Part shown: positions 7,248-15,204 of the stretch, one piece after another
Layout: every line of letters begins with the position of its first letter
Position numbering within the stretch: the first letter of the stretch is position 1
NCBI GenBank assembly: GCA_002707745.1
Contig: PANU01000087.1
Location: forward strand, 1-38,167
DNA from: Flavobacteriaceae bacterium
Lineage (GTDB): Bacteria; Bacteroidota; Bacteroidia; Flavobacteriales; Flavobacteriaceae
DNA length: 38,167 nt
Direction of reading: 5' to 3'
Made by a program: the position numbers and the translations under genes
Notes under the pieces: model-generated
The model's database searches: none
What the model saw: the letters and a program-made list of their open reading frames with translations, nothing else
Told to the model about the DNA's origin: nothing

Positions 7248-10001
7248 CTATTTCATTTCCTTATCAAAAACGCTTTCAATCACTTTTAAATGTCTTGCTT
7301 TACTACGAACACTGCTTCCAGCTGCTGGCGCGGCGTACATTTTTCGGCTACATACGCGCCATGTTCTGGTGTCTTCATAATGAAGCAATAAATGTGAGTA
7401 GGCGCCCATATTACGGGGCTCTTCCTGTGCCCACACAATATCGTCTGCATTTTTATATTTTTTGATAATGGCTTTCATTTCTTCAATAGGTAGTGGGAAC
7501 AACTGCTCCACACGTACCAAAGCTACATCGTCCCGTTTGTCTTCTTCTTTCTTCTCCAGCAAATCATAATAAAACTTCCCGGTTAAAAATACGAGACTTT
7601 TTACTTTTGCTGCTTTTGCATCGGGGTCGTCTAGCACCATATTAAAACTACCCTGAGCCATTTCTTCTTTAGTAGATAGTACTTTTGGGTGACGCAACAA
7701 ACTTTTAGGGGTAAATACAATTAAGGGTTTACGATAGTTTACCTTTAGTTGTCTTCGCAACAGATGAAATAGCTGTGCTGGCGTAGTAACGTCGGCCACA
7801 AACATATTGTCCTTGGCACATAATTGCAGGTAACGCTCCATTCTTGCTGAAGAATGTTCTGCTCCTTGCCCTTCGTACCCGTGTGGCAATAACATAACCA
7901 ATCCATTTTGCAGCTTCCATTTGTCTTCGGCAGCCGAGATATATTGATCTATCATAATCTGGGCTCCATTACTAAAATCTCCAAATTGCGCCTCCCAGAT
8001 GGTAAGTGTAATAGGACTTGCCATAGCATATCCATAATCAAAACCAACTACTCCGTATTCTGAAAGTAATGAATTATAGATAAAGAAATTTGCCTGTTCT
8101 CCTTTTAACTGGTTCAGCAACACTATTTCCTCTTCGCTTTCTTCTACTTTTACTACGGCATGGCGGTGGCTAAAGGTACCACGCTCTACGTCCTGCCCAC
8201 TTATTCGTACGTCATGACCCTCTTTTAGCAACGAACCATACGCAAGTAATTCGCCCATGGCCCAATCCAGCTTATTGTCCTCAAAATACATGGTTTTTCT
8301 TGCCTCAATTAATTTTGAAATTTTACGTAAAAACTTCTTGTCTTTTGGTAATTGTGTAATTACTTCGGCTATTTCGGTAAGCTTCTCCAGGTCGAAGGAC
8401 GTATCGGCCGTTTCCATCATTTTGTCTTCTTCGGCTTGCTCGTACCCTTCCCATTCATCCTGCATAAAAGCAGTAATTCTTGTTTTTTCTTCTTTACGGG
8501 AATCTTCCAGATTTTCTTCCAGCTTGTCTTTATATTCCTGCTCTAAATTTTTAGTATATTCTTTTTCAATAACCCCTTCTTTAAAAAGCTTTTCCGCATA
8601 AATATCACGGGGGTTGCTGTGTTTACTAATAGCTTTGTATAGTTTGGGCTGCGTAAAGCGAGGTTCGTCTCCTTCGTTGTGTCCGTATTTTCTGTATCCT
8701 AATAAATCTATAAAGACATCACGACCAAATTTCATACGGAAATGCAATGCAAATTCCATAGCGTGCACCACGGCTTCCACATCGTCTGCATTTACATGCA
8801 AAACCGGCGACAAGGTTACTTTTGCCACATCGGTACAATAGGTTGAAGAACGACCGTCTAAATAATTGGTAGTAAAACCAACCTGGTTATTTACTACAAT
8901 ATGGATAGTTCCTCCTGTTTTATACCCCTCTAATTGTGCCATTTGTACAATTTCGTACACCAAGCCTTGTCCTGCAATAGCAGCATCTCCGTGTACTACA
9001 ATAGGCAAAACAGCTTTTGGATTTTCTTTGTGGTGGTCGTCTTGTTTGGCACGGGCAATTCCTTGTACCACCGCACCAACTGTTTCCAAGTGAGACGGGT
9101 TAGGGGCTATATTCAGATTTATTTCATGACCAGAATCTGTATTTCGCATAGAAGTCCATCCCAGGTGATATTTTACGTCGCCATCAAAAATATCCTCTGC
9201 GTAATCTTTTCCGTCAAATTCGCTAAAAATATCCTTAGCACTTTTTCCGAAGATATTGGTCAACGTACTTAAACGACCCCGGTGTGCCATTCCCATTACA
9301 AATTCTTTTACACCGTGAGATGCGGCATCTTCAATTAAAGAATCGAGCGCAGGAATTAAACTTTCTCCACCTTCCAGCGAGAATCGTTTTTGACCTACGT
9401 ATTTTGTATGTAAGAAATTTTCGAACGAAACGGCTTCGTTCAACTTCTTTAAGATTTGTTTCTTTTTTTCTGCTGAAAATTTAGGCTGATTGTCATTTAC
9501 ATTCAGCTTTTTTTGTATCCATTCAATCTCTTCAGGCTTGCGAATGTACATGTACTCAATCCCAATACTATCGCAATAAATATTGTTTAAGTGTTTAAGG
9601 ATATCTTCCAGATTACTTGGACCCATTCCCAAAACTTCACCTGCTTTAAAGGTTGTTTGCAGGTCATCTTTGGAAAGACCAAAGTTTTCAATATCCAGGG
9701 TTGGCTCATATTTTCTACGTTCCCGAACCGGGTTGGTTTTAGTAAATAAATGCCCGCGGGTACGGTAGCCGTCAATAAGTTTAATTACCTGAAACTCTTT
9801 TAAAACCGCTTCGGTAACTACAGCACCATCGGGAGCTTCTATACCAAGCCCTTCCAGCGAACCGCTTTCTATCCCAAAGTCGAAACCTTGGAAAAAAGCG
9901 CGCCAGCTAGCCTCAATGCTATCTGGAAATTGTAAATATTTATCGTAGAGATCTGCGATTTGCGCAGGGTGAACTGCATTTAAGAAAGAATATTTATCCA
10001 T
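7248..10001 (-). CDS. odhA: 2-oxoglutarate dehydrogenase E1 component
   Basis: Thiamine-diphosphate-dependent E1 subunit that decarboxylates 2-oxoglutarate and loads the lipoyl arm of OdhB. The N-terminus (YSFLNAVHPAQIADLYDKY) and the short E2-interacting segment match the family, as do HRGRLSTL, the TPP region (GDAAIAGQGLVYE ... NNQVGFTT) and the C-terminal PRNMGAYSHL. The tracked ORF starts 20 codons earlier in a poorly conserved stretch. ATG at 10001 gives MDKYSFLN, the usual beginning, and 917 aa. odhB follows in the same direction. Confidence 0.96.
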   Translation of the reverse strand: MDKYSFLNAVHPAQIADLYDKYLQFPDSIEASWRAFFQGFDFGIESGSLEGLGIEAPDGAVVTEAVLKEFQVIKLIDGYRTRGHLFTKTNPVRERRKYEPTLDIENFGLSKDDLQTTFKAGEVLGMGPSNLEDILKHLNNIYCDSIGIEYMYIRKPEEIEWIQKKLNVNDNQPKFSAEKKKQILKKLNEAVSFENFLHTKYVGQKRFSLEGGESLIPALDSLIEDAASHGVKEFVMGMAHRGRLSTLTNIFGKSAKDIFSEFDGKDYAEDIFDGDVKYHLGWTSMRNTDSGHEINLNIAPNPSHLETVGAVVQGIARAKQDDHHKENPKAVLPIVVHGDAAIAGQGLVYEIVQMAQLEGYKTGGTIHIVVNNQVGFTTNYLDGRSSTYCTDVAKVTLSPVLHVNADDVEAVVHAMEFALHFRMKFGRDVFIDLLGYRKYGHNEGDEPRFTQPKLYKAISKHSNPRDIYAEKLFKEGVIEKEYTKNLEQEYKDKLEENLEDSRKEEKTRITAFMQDEWEGYEQAEEDKMMETADTSFDLEKLTEIAEVITQLPKDKKFLRKISKLIEARKTMYFEDNKLDWAMGELLAYGSLLKEGHDVRISGQDVERGTFSHRHAVVKVEESEEEIVLLNQLKGEQANFFIYNSLLSEYGVVGFDYGYAMASPITLTIWEAQFGDFSNGAQIMIDQYISAAEDKWKLQNGLVMLLPHGYEGQGAEHSSARMERYLQLCAKDNMFVADVTTPAQLFHLLRRQLKVNYRKPLIVFTPKSLLRHPKVLSTKEEMAQGSFNMVLDDPDAKAAKVKSLVFLTGKFYYDLLEKKEEDKRDDVALVRVEQLFPLPIEEMKAIIKKYKNADDIVWAQEEPRNMGAYSHLLLHYEDTRTWRVCSRKMYAAPAAGSSVRSKARHLKVIESVFDKEMK

Positions 10002-10115
10002 AGTTGGATGCTTCAGCGTGTTGTTTAGATAAAACGGTACAAAAATACAATAATTCAACAAACCAACACATTGGCTTTTTGTATATTTATAAAACCAAAT
10101 CCTAAAATTTTCCTA

Positions 10116-10646
10116 ATGAAAATGCACTACCTCTGTTCTTTAAGAGTCCTAAGTATTTTAGTAGCCCTGGTATTACTTCCTAAATTAGGTTCTGCTCAGG
10201 AAGACACCAATCCATTTTGGCAGCAGGTTCAGTTTGGCGGAGGCTTAGGGGTTAGTTTCGGGAATGGCAACTTTAGCGGCACCATTTCACCCAGTGCTAT
10301 TTATAATTTTAACAGCTATGTTGCCATGGGGCCGTCCCTTATTTTTAGCTACCAAAGCAACAATGTTTTTAATGCTACATTATACGGAGGAAGCTGGATA
10401 ACCCTTTTTAACCCAATCAGGGAAATTCAGCTCTCTGCCGAAATTGAACAACTACGGGTACATACAGAAGTTAAAAATAATTTTGACATCCTTATTAAAG
10501 ACAATTTTTGGAATACCGCACTTTTTTTAGGAGCTGGCTATCGCGCAGGCTTCGTGACTATTGGATTACGCTATAATGTGTTGTATAAAGATAATGACAG
10601 CGTGTATGCTACGGCATGGAATCCTTTTGTGAGAGTATATTTCTAG
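10116..10646 (+). CDS. Secreted, probably outer-membrane beta-barrel protein of unknown function
   Basis: The tracked ORF begins with TTG at 10071; ATG at 10116 gives a better signal peptide ending GSAQ before EDTNPFW. The mature part (about 145 aa) is rich in alternating hydrophobic and glycine residues (FGGGLGVSFGNGNF, SPSAIYNFNSYVAMGPSLIF) and ends with an aromatic residue (FVRVYF), typical of small outer-membrane beta barrels. I do not recognise a specific family. The TAG stop is formed by the first three bases of the palindromic element that follows. Confidence 0.75.
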   Translation: MKMHYLCSLRVLSILVALVLLPKLGSAQEDTNPFWQQVQFGGGLGVSFGNGNFSGTISPSAIYNFNSYVAMGPSLIFSYQSNNVFNATLYGGSWITLFNPIREIQLSAEIEQLRVHTEVKNNFDILIKDNFWNTALFLGAGYRAGFVTIGLRYNVLYKDNDSVYATAWNPFVRVYF

Positions 10647-10724
10647 TCCCCTCCCTAACCCTCCCCAGAGGGGAGGGAATTTCTTAAAAAGCTCCTCCCC
10701 TTCGGGGAGGTTAGGTGGGGACTA
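10644..10724. repeat. REP-like composite palindrome supplying both flanking stop codons
   Basis: The 81-bp element has matching ends (TAGTCCCC at the left, its complement at the right) and two inner hairpins (ccctcccc-ag-ggggaggg and ctcccc-tt-cggggag). The first three bases are the stop of the gene at 10116-10646, and the last three, read on minus, are the stop of the gene at 10722-11696. GC content is far above the surroundings. It probably also acts as a bidirectional terminator, though there is no T tail. Confidence 0.8.
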
Positions 10725-11696
10725 CACAGTCCTTTCCATCAACCACTTTCCAAATGCTCTTAGTTTTTCCTTTTTTTCTTCGGAAAGTTTCAGGGTTTCC
10801 AGAATGGTATTTGCTTTTTGGGTATATGCTTCAATTTCTGCAATAGTGGCTTTTGCAGCTCCAGATGTTAGGAAAATCTCCTTGACCGTTTCAATTTTGT
10901 CTGCAGGATCTTTCGGATTAATATTGAACAAATGCACTAACGTTTCAGCATCTCCTTTTGTACTATTATTAAGTGCTGTTAAATACAAAAAGGTTTTTTT
11001 GTTGGCAATAATATCACCACCTACTTGCTTTCCAAATGTTTTTGGATTTCCAAAAGCATCTAAGTAATCGTCTTGTAATTGAAAAGCTATCCCCAGGTTT
11101 CTGCCAAAATCGTACACTCCCTGACAACAGCTGCTGGAAGCCTCGGCAACAATAGCTCCCATTTTCATGGCAGCACCAATAAGCACCGCGGTTTTGTAAT
11201 CTATCATTTTAATATACTCCGGAATGGTTACATCGTCACGGGTTTCAAAATCTACATCGTATTGCTGGCCTTCACATACTTCCAGTGCTGTTTTGCTAAA
11301 AAGTTTCGCCAGTTCCTGAAATTTTGCAGGTTCATAGGCTTCAAATAACTGGTAGGCTAAAATAAGCATGGCGTCTCCACTTAAAATCCCTGTGTTTACA
11401 TCCCATTTTTCATGAACGGTCTCTTTACCCCTGCGTAATGGCGCATTGTCCATAATATCGTCATGAATCAATGAAAAATTATGAAACAACTCTACTGCCA
11501 GCGCAGCATGCATAGCTTTCTCGTAATCATTTCCGAAAAAATCTGCAGTAAGCAGGGTTAATACAGGGCGCAACCTTTTTCCACCTAATGAAAGAATATA
11601 CTTCACAGGTTTATACAATTGTGTAGGTTCTTTTTCAATAACTGCATTTTCTAAGTGCGCTACGAGCGCTTGGCTATAAGTTGCGAGTAATTCCAT
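10722..11696 (-). CDS. Polyprenyl (probably geranylgeranyl or farnesyl) diphosphate synthase
   Basis: Trans-prenyltransferase that elongates allylic diphosphates with isopentenyl diphosphate. Visible motifs: GGKRLRP (38-44), first aspartate-rich motif DDIMD (79-83) and second DDYLD. A phenylalanine sits five residues before the first motif (F74), which in characterised enzymes limits product to about C15-C20; this is inference. The tracked ORF starts six codons earlier; ATG at 11696 (MELLATYSQ) fits the family and gives 324 aa. dxs, which makes the precursor entry of the same pathway, is in the window but not adjacent. The stop codon comes from the palindromic element. Confidence 0.92.
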   Translation of the reverse strand: MELLATYSQALVAHLENAVIEKEPTQLYKPVKYILSLGGKRLRPVLTLLTADFFGNDYEKAMHAALAVELFHNFSLIHDDIMDNAPLRRGKETVHEKWDVNTGILSGDAMLILAYQLFEAYEPAKFQELAKLFSKTALEVCEGQQYDVDFETRDDVTIPEYIKMIDYKTAVLIGAAMKMGAIVAEASSSCCQGVYDFGRNLGIAFQLQDDYLDAFGNPKTFGKQVGGDIIANKKTFLYLTALNNSTKGDAETLVHLFNINPKDPADKIETVKEIFLTSGAAKATIAEIEAYTQKANTILETLKLSEEKKEKLRAFGKWLMERTV

Positions 11697-11815
11697 AAAC
11701 AAAATTTGATGCAAAAATAAACTTTCCGAACAACTGTTCCTTATAAAATAAAGGGTTTACTATGTTTTTAATGGTTTAAAGACTGGCTAGAATGTTAAAT
11801 AATTACAAAAACTTT

Positions 11816-11843
11816 GGAAACTTTTATTGTTTTTAAAGTTTCC
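11816..11843. promoter_or_regulatory. Candidate operator of the TetR-type regulator
   Basis: A 9-bp inverted repeat (ggaaacttt ... aaagtttcc) with a 10-bp centre lies directly upstream of the -7 box at 11849-11856, over the expected -33 region. Position and symmetry suit autorepression by the dimeric TetR protein encoded next. Confidence 0.5.
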
Positions 11844-11848
11844 TTATG

Positions 11849-11856
11849 TATTTTTG
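11849..11856 (+). promoter_or_regulatory. -7 box of the efflux operon
   Basis: TATTTTTG matches TAnnTTTG exactly, 41 bases before the tetR ATG. The candidate operator ends five bases upstream. Confidence 0.6.
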
Positions 11857-11897
11857 CACCCGCTAATGAGAAAAACAGCTCTTACTGAGCTTATGCC

Positions 11898-12503
11898 ATG
11901 AAAGAAAAAATAATAGAAAAAGCTTCCGAAATGTTTATATCTCTTGGGTTTAAGAGCGTAACTATGGACGATATTGCTGCTGAAATGGGCATATCGAAGA
12001 AAACTATTTATACCCATTTCAACAATAAAGAAACCATAATTGCCGTGGTTACAGACGCTATTTTTGAGGAGATATCCCGAGATATTAACTGTATTTGCGA
12101 TCTCGAAAAAAATCCTATTGAAGAAACCTATGAAATAAAAAAGCGGGTAATGGAGCACATGTGTAATGAAAAGGAATCTCCTTCCCACCAGCTCCAAAAA
12201 TATTATCCCAACATTTATCAAAATATTAAAAATAGGCAATTCAGCCTTATGCAGGAATGCGTCGTAAAGAACCTTCATAGAGGTATAGAGCAACAATTGT
12301 TTAGAGAAAATATTGATGTACAATTTGTGGCTCGCATCTATTTTAATGGCGTTACCGGAATTAAAGACAGCAACCTGTTCCCCTCTTCTATGTTCGAAGG
12401 CAAGGAATTATATGAAACGTATCTGGAATACCACTTAAGAGGCATTGTGACACCAAAAGGCAGACAAATACTAAACCAACTTATACACTCAAACCAAGAT
12501 TAA
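11898..12503 (+). CDS. TetR/AcrR-family transcriptional regulator
   Basis: Probably the local repressor of the efflux operon it heads. The N-terminal helix-turn-helix reads FKSVTMDDIAAEMGISKKTIYTHFNNKETII (about residues 14-44), the standard TetR DNA-binding domain; the C-terminal ligand domain is divergent as usual. Length (201 aa) is typical. The stop overlaps the tolC ATG by one base. A candidate operator lies upstream at 11816-11843. An 11-codon ORF from 11866 ends inside its start codon (ATGA overlap) and could be a coupling leader. Confidence 0.93.
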   Translation: MKEKIIEKASEMFISLGFKSVTMDDIAAEMGISKKTIYTHFNNKETIIAVVTDAIFEEISRDINCICDLEKNPIEETYEIKKRVMEHMCNEKESPSHQLQKYYPNIYQNIKNRQFSLMQECVVKNLHRGIEQQLFRENIDVQFVARIYFNGVTGIKDSNLFPSSMFEGKELYETYLEYHLRGIVTPKGRQILNQLIHSNQD

Positions 12504-13876
12504 TGAAACAGTTTTTAATCGTATTATTATTAATTACGTCACTTACGGCTAGCAGCCAAGGCAAGGACTACTCCTTTAGTCTGGAGGAAGCCGTAACATT
12601 TGCAATAGATAGTAATTATACTGCACTTAATGCACGTCGGGACATTGCCAAAGCCATTAAACAAAAGTGGGAAACCACGGCAACGGGACTCCCTCAAATT
12701 AGCGGCGCCGTAACGTATCAGAATAATTTAAAACAACCCGTAACCCTAATCCCTGCAGAATTGAGCGGAGGTGCTCCTGGCACATTTGTACCTGTAACAT
12801 TTGGAACCAAACAAAATGCCAATGCAGTTGCAACGTTAAATCAGCTGATTTTTGATGGAAGTTATTTAGTGGGACTACAAGCCGCCAAGGCTTTTTTAGA
12901 TTTTTCTGAAAATGCCGCCGAAAAGACCAATCTGGAAGTAAGAAAAGGAGTTATTAATGCCTACGGAAGCGTTTTACTTAGCGAAGAGCTTATCGCTATT
13001 TTTGAAAAAAATAAGGAAGCCCTGGAAAAAAACCTCTTCGAAACCCGAAAGATTTTTGAAAACGGCCTCACCGAAGAAGAAAGTGTAGAGCAGCTGGAAG
13101 TCACCTTATTAGATATAGATACCCAGTTAAACAATGCACGTCGTAGCGCAACCATTGCACGACAAATGTTTAACGTAGCCCTTGGAATTCCTGTAGAAAG
13201 CACTGTCTTGTTTAAAGACACTTTAGATACCTTGGTAGAAGAAGGAACCAATCTTCAGTTACTGGACGAAAATTTAAACATTCAAGAAAACGCAGATTAT
13301 AAAATAGCCTACAACCTTACCGAACAGCGAAGTCTGGAAATGAAACTGGAAAAAAGCAAGGCACTCCCAACGCTTTCGGCTTTTGTAAATTACGGTACTT
13401 CGGCCAACAGCGATAGCTTTACTTTTTTCGACAGTGACCAGCTTTGGTTTCAATCGTCATTATTGGGCGTGAGTTTAAACGTTCCCATTTTTAGTAGTGG
13501 GATGCGAAGCGCCAGGACGCAACGTGCAAAAATTGCTTTAGATCAGGCAGAAACAGAACTGGAAGAAACAATTCAAAATGTAACCCTGCAGCTCAACACA
13601 GCAAAAAGCAACTACCAGTTTGCTATTGAAAAGTTTGAAAATGCAAAAAAGAATAAAGCCTTAGCCGAACGCATTGAAACTAAAAATCAAGTGAAATTTA
13701 CCGAAGGCCTAAGCACTAGCTTCGATTTACGCCAGGCACAAACACAACTATATACAGCCCAACAACAATACTTTCAGAGTATGCTGGACGTAGTAAATTC
13801 AAAAGCCGAAATAGAAACAGTTTTAAACACCCCGGATTTACGAATAGAATCTGAAGAGATAAAGGGAAAGTACTAA
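12503..13876 (+). CDS. TolC-like outer-membrane efflux protein
   Basis: Outer-membrane channel of a tripartite RND efflux system. The signal peptide (MKQFLIVLLLITSLTASSQG) is followed by two tandem outer-membrane-efflux repeats with long coiled-coil helices, for instance around residues 145-220 and 345-430. Length (457 aa) is typical. It overlaps tetR by one base and precedes the adaptor gene, so the whole export path is encoded in order: regulator, channel, adaptor, pump. Confidence 0.93.
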   Translation: MKQFLIVLLLITSLTASSQGKDYSFSLEEAVTFAIDSNYTALNARRDIAKAIKQKWETTATGLPQISGAVTYQNNLKQPVTLIPAELSGGAPGTFVPVTFGTKQNANAVATLNQLIFDGSYLVGLQAAKAFLDFSENAAEKTNLEVRKGVINAYGSVLLSEELIAIFEKNKEALEKNLFETRKIFENGLTEEESVEQLEVTLLDIDTQLNNARRSATIARQMFNVALGIPVESTVLFKDTLDTLVEEGTNLQLLDENLNIQENADYKIAYNLTEQRSLEMKLEKSKALPTLSAFVNYGTSANSDSFTFFDSDQLWFQSSLLGVSLNVPIFSSGMRSARTQRAKIALDQAETELEETIQNVTLQLNTAKSNYQFAIEKFENAKKNKALAERIETKNQVKFTEGLSTSFDLRQAQTQLYTAQQQYFQSMLDVVNSKAEIETVLNTPDLRIESEEIKGKY

Positions 13877-13919
13877 CAATCAATCAAAAAGCATGAACCT
13901 ATTTAAATATAATCAAGTG

Positions 13920-15086
13920 ATGAAATACTTCATATTACTTTTAAGCGTATCTATCTTCCTTACTTCTTGTGGTGGCGGTGGAGAAAAAACCGTAGAAGGC
14001 GTCATAGAAAGTGGCGACTTAGTAGCTCTTCAGAAAAAGAAGGATGAGCTTACTACGCAGCAACAGGAAATTCAGGAACAGTTAAAACAGTTGGATGAAA
14101 AAATAGAGGAGTTAAATCCTGAAAAAAACATTCCGTTAATTACTGCTTTTACAGCAAACGACACTGTGTTTAATCATTATGTAGAACTGCAAGGAAGCGT
14201 GGAAACCAAACAAAATTTGGTTATAACACCAGAAATGGGCGGTATTCTGCAACGTGTTTATGTAAAAGAAGGCGATAAAGTAAGTAAAGGACAATTGCTA
14301 GCAAAAGTAGACGATGGCGGACTTAGCCAGCAATTGGCGCAAATGCAGGTGCAGGCAGATTTAGCAAAAACCACCTTTGAACGTCAAAAACGTTTGTGGG
14401 ACCAAAAAATTGGGAGCGAAATACAGTATTTACAGGCAAAATCCAATTATGAAGCACAGCAGGAAGCCATTAACTCCATGAAGCAACAATTGGCAAAGTC
14501 TAGTATACGAGCGCCGTTTGCGGGGACGATAGACGATGTAATTACAGAACAGGGAAGCGTAGTTTCTCCTGGACAAACCCCAGTAGTTCGCCTGGTTAAT
14601 CTAAGCGATATGTACATACAAACCGATGTGCCTGAAACTTATATTACCAACATAAAAACAGGAAAAGATGTAGAAGTGATGTTTCCGGTGCTCAACAAAA
14701 CAATGGACGCTAAAATTAGACAAACCGGAGATTTCATAAACCCGGAAAACCGAACCTTTAAAGTTGAAATTGCTGTTCCTAACACCGATAAAACTATTAA
14801 ACCAAATCTTACCGCGCGTTTAAAAATTAACGATTACACCAATGAAAATGCAATATTGATCCCGCAAAGTATTATTTCAGAAAATGCCGATGGAGAACAA
14901 TACATCTACATCCTTGACAGCAAAGAGGGACAAAAAGCAGTTGCAAAAAGGGTTATAATTGAAACCGGGATTAGCCAGGGAGACGTAATTGAAGTCCTGA
15001 GCGGTGTAAAAGATGGTGACCAAATTATTGAAGAAGGTGCAAGAAGCGTAAAAGACGGACAAACTGTAAAAATAATTTCATATTAA
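13920..15086 (+). CDS. RND efflux periplasmic adaptor (HlyD/AcrA family), lipoprotein
   Basis: Links the inner-membrane pump to the TolC-like channel. Starting at ATG 13920 gives a lipoprotein signal with lipobox FLTSC (C17); ATG at 13893 is possible but adds a nine-residue polar extension. A short coiled coil precedes the core (about 35-65, QKKKDELTTQQQEIQEQ). Then come the biotinyl-lipoyl-like half-motifs (GILQRVYVKEGDKVSKGQLL and SIRAPFAGTIDDV) around a hairpin, and the beta-barrel and membrane-proximal parts to residue 388. It follows tolC closely. Confidence 0.92.
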   Translation: MKYFILLLSVSIFLTSCGGGGEKTVEGVIESGDLVALQKKKDELTTQQQEIQEQLKQLDEKIEELNPEKNIPLITAFTANDTVFNHYVELQGSVETKQNLVITPEMGGILQRVYVKEGDKVSKGQLLAKVDDGGLSQQLAQMQVQADLAKTTFERQKRLWDQKIGSEIQYLQAKSNYEAQQEAINSMKQQLAKSSIRAPFAGTIDDVITEQGSVVSPGQTPVVRLVNLSDMYIQTDVPETYITNIKTGKDVEVMFPVLNKTMDAKIRQTGDFINPENRTFKVEIAVPNTDKTIKPNLTARLKINDYTNENAILIPQSIISENADGEQYIYILDSKEGQKAVAKRVIIETGISQGDVIEVLSGVKDGDQIIEEGARSVKDGQTVKIISY

Positions 15087-15185
15087 AATTGGGACGTCAA
15101 TTCAAGTAATTTCAAAAAAGCTCTTTAGGTTTATTTGAAATTGTATCGAGAATATTACACAATTAGCTATTAATTAAAAGTTAAC

Positions 15186-15200
15186 CGCCTGCGCGGGCAT
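15186..15200. repeat. Possible REP-like remnant just before the RND pump gene
   Basis: The sequence cgcctgcgcggg is partly self-complementary and GC-rich in an AT-rich 118-bp spacer, ending shortly before the ATG at 15205. A similar short element (ccagcttacgccgg) occurs just before the aspS ATG at 18932, with related following bases (attactatg and ataactatg). Confidence 0.4.
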
Positions 15201-15204
15201 TACT

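Noticed and set aside
11844-12323. 159-aa minus-strand ORF over the tetR gene
   Set aside because: It is antisense to a clear TetR protein, covers its promoter, and shows only low-complexity aromatic-rich sequence.
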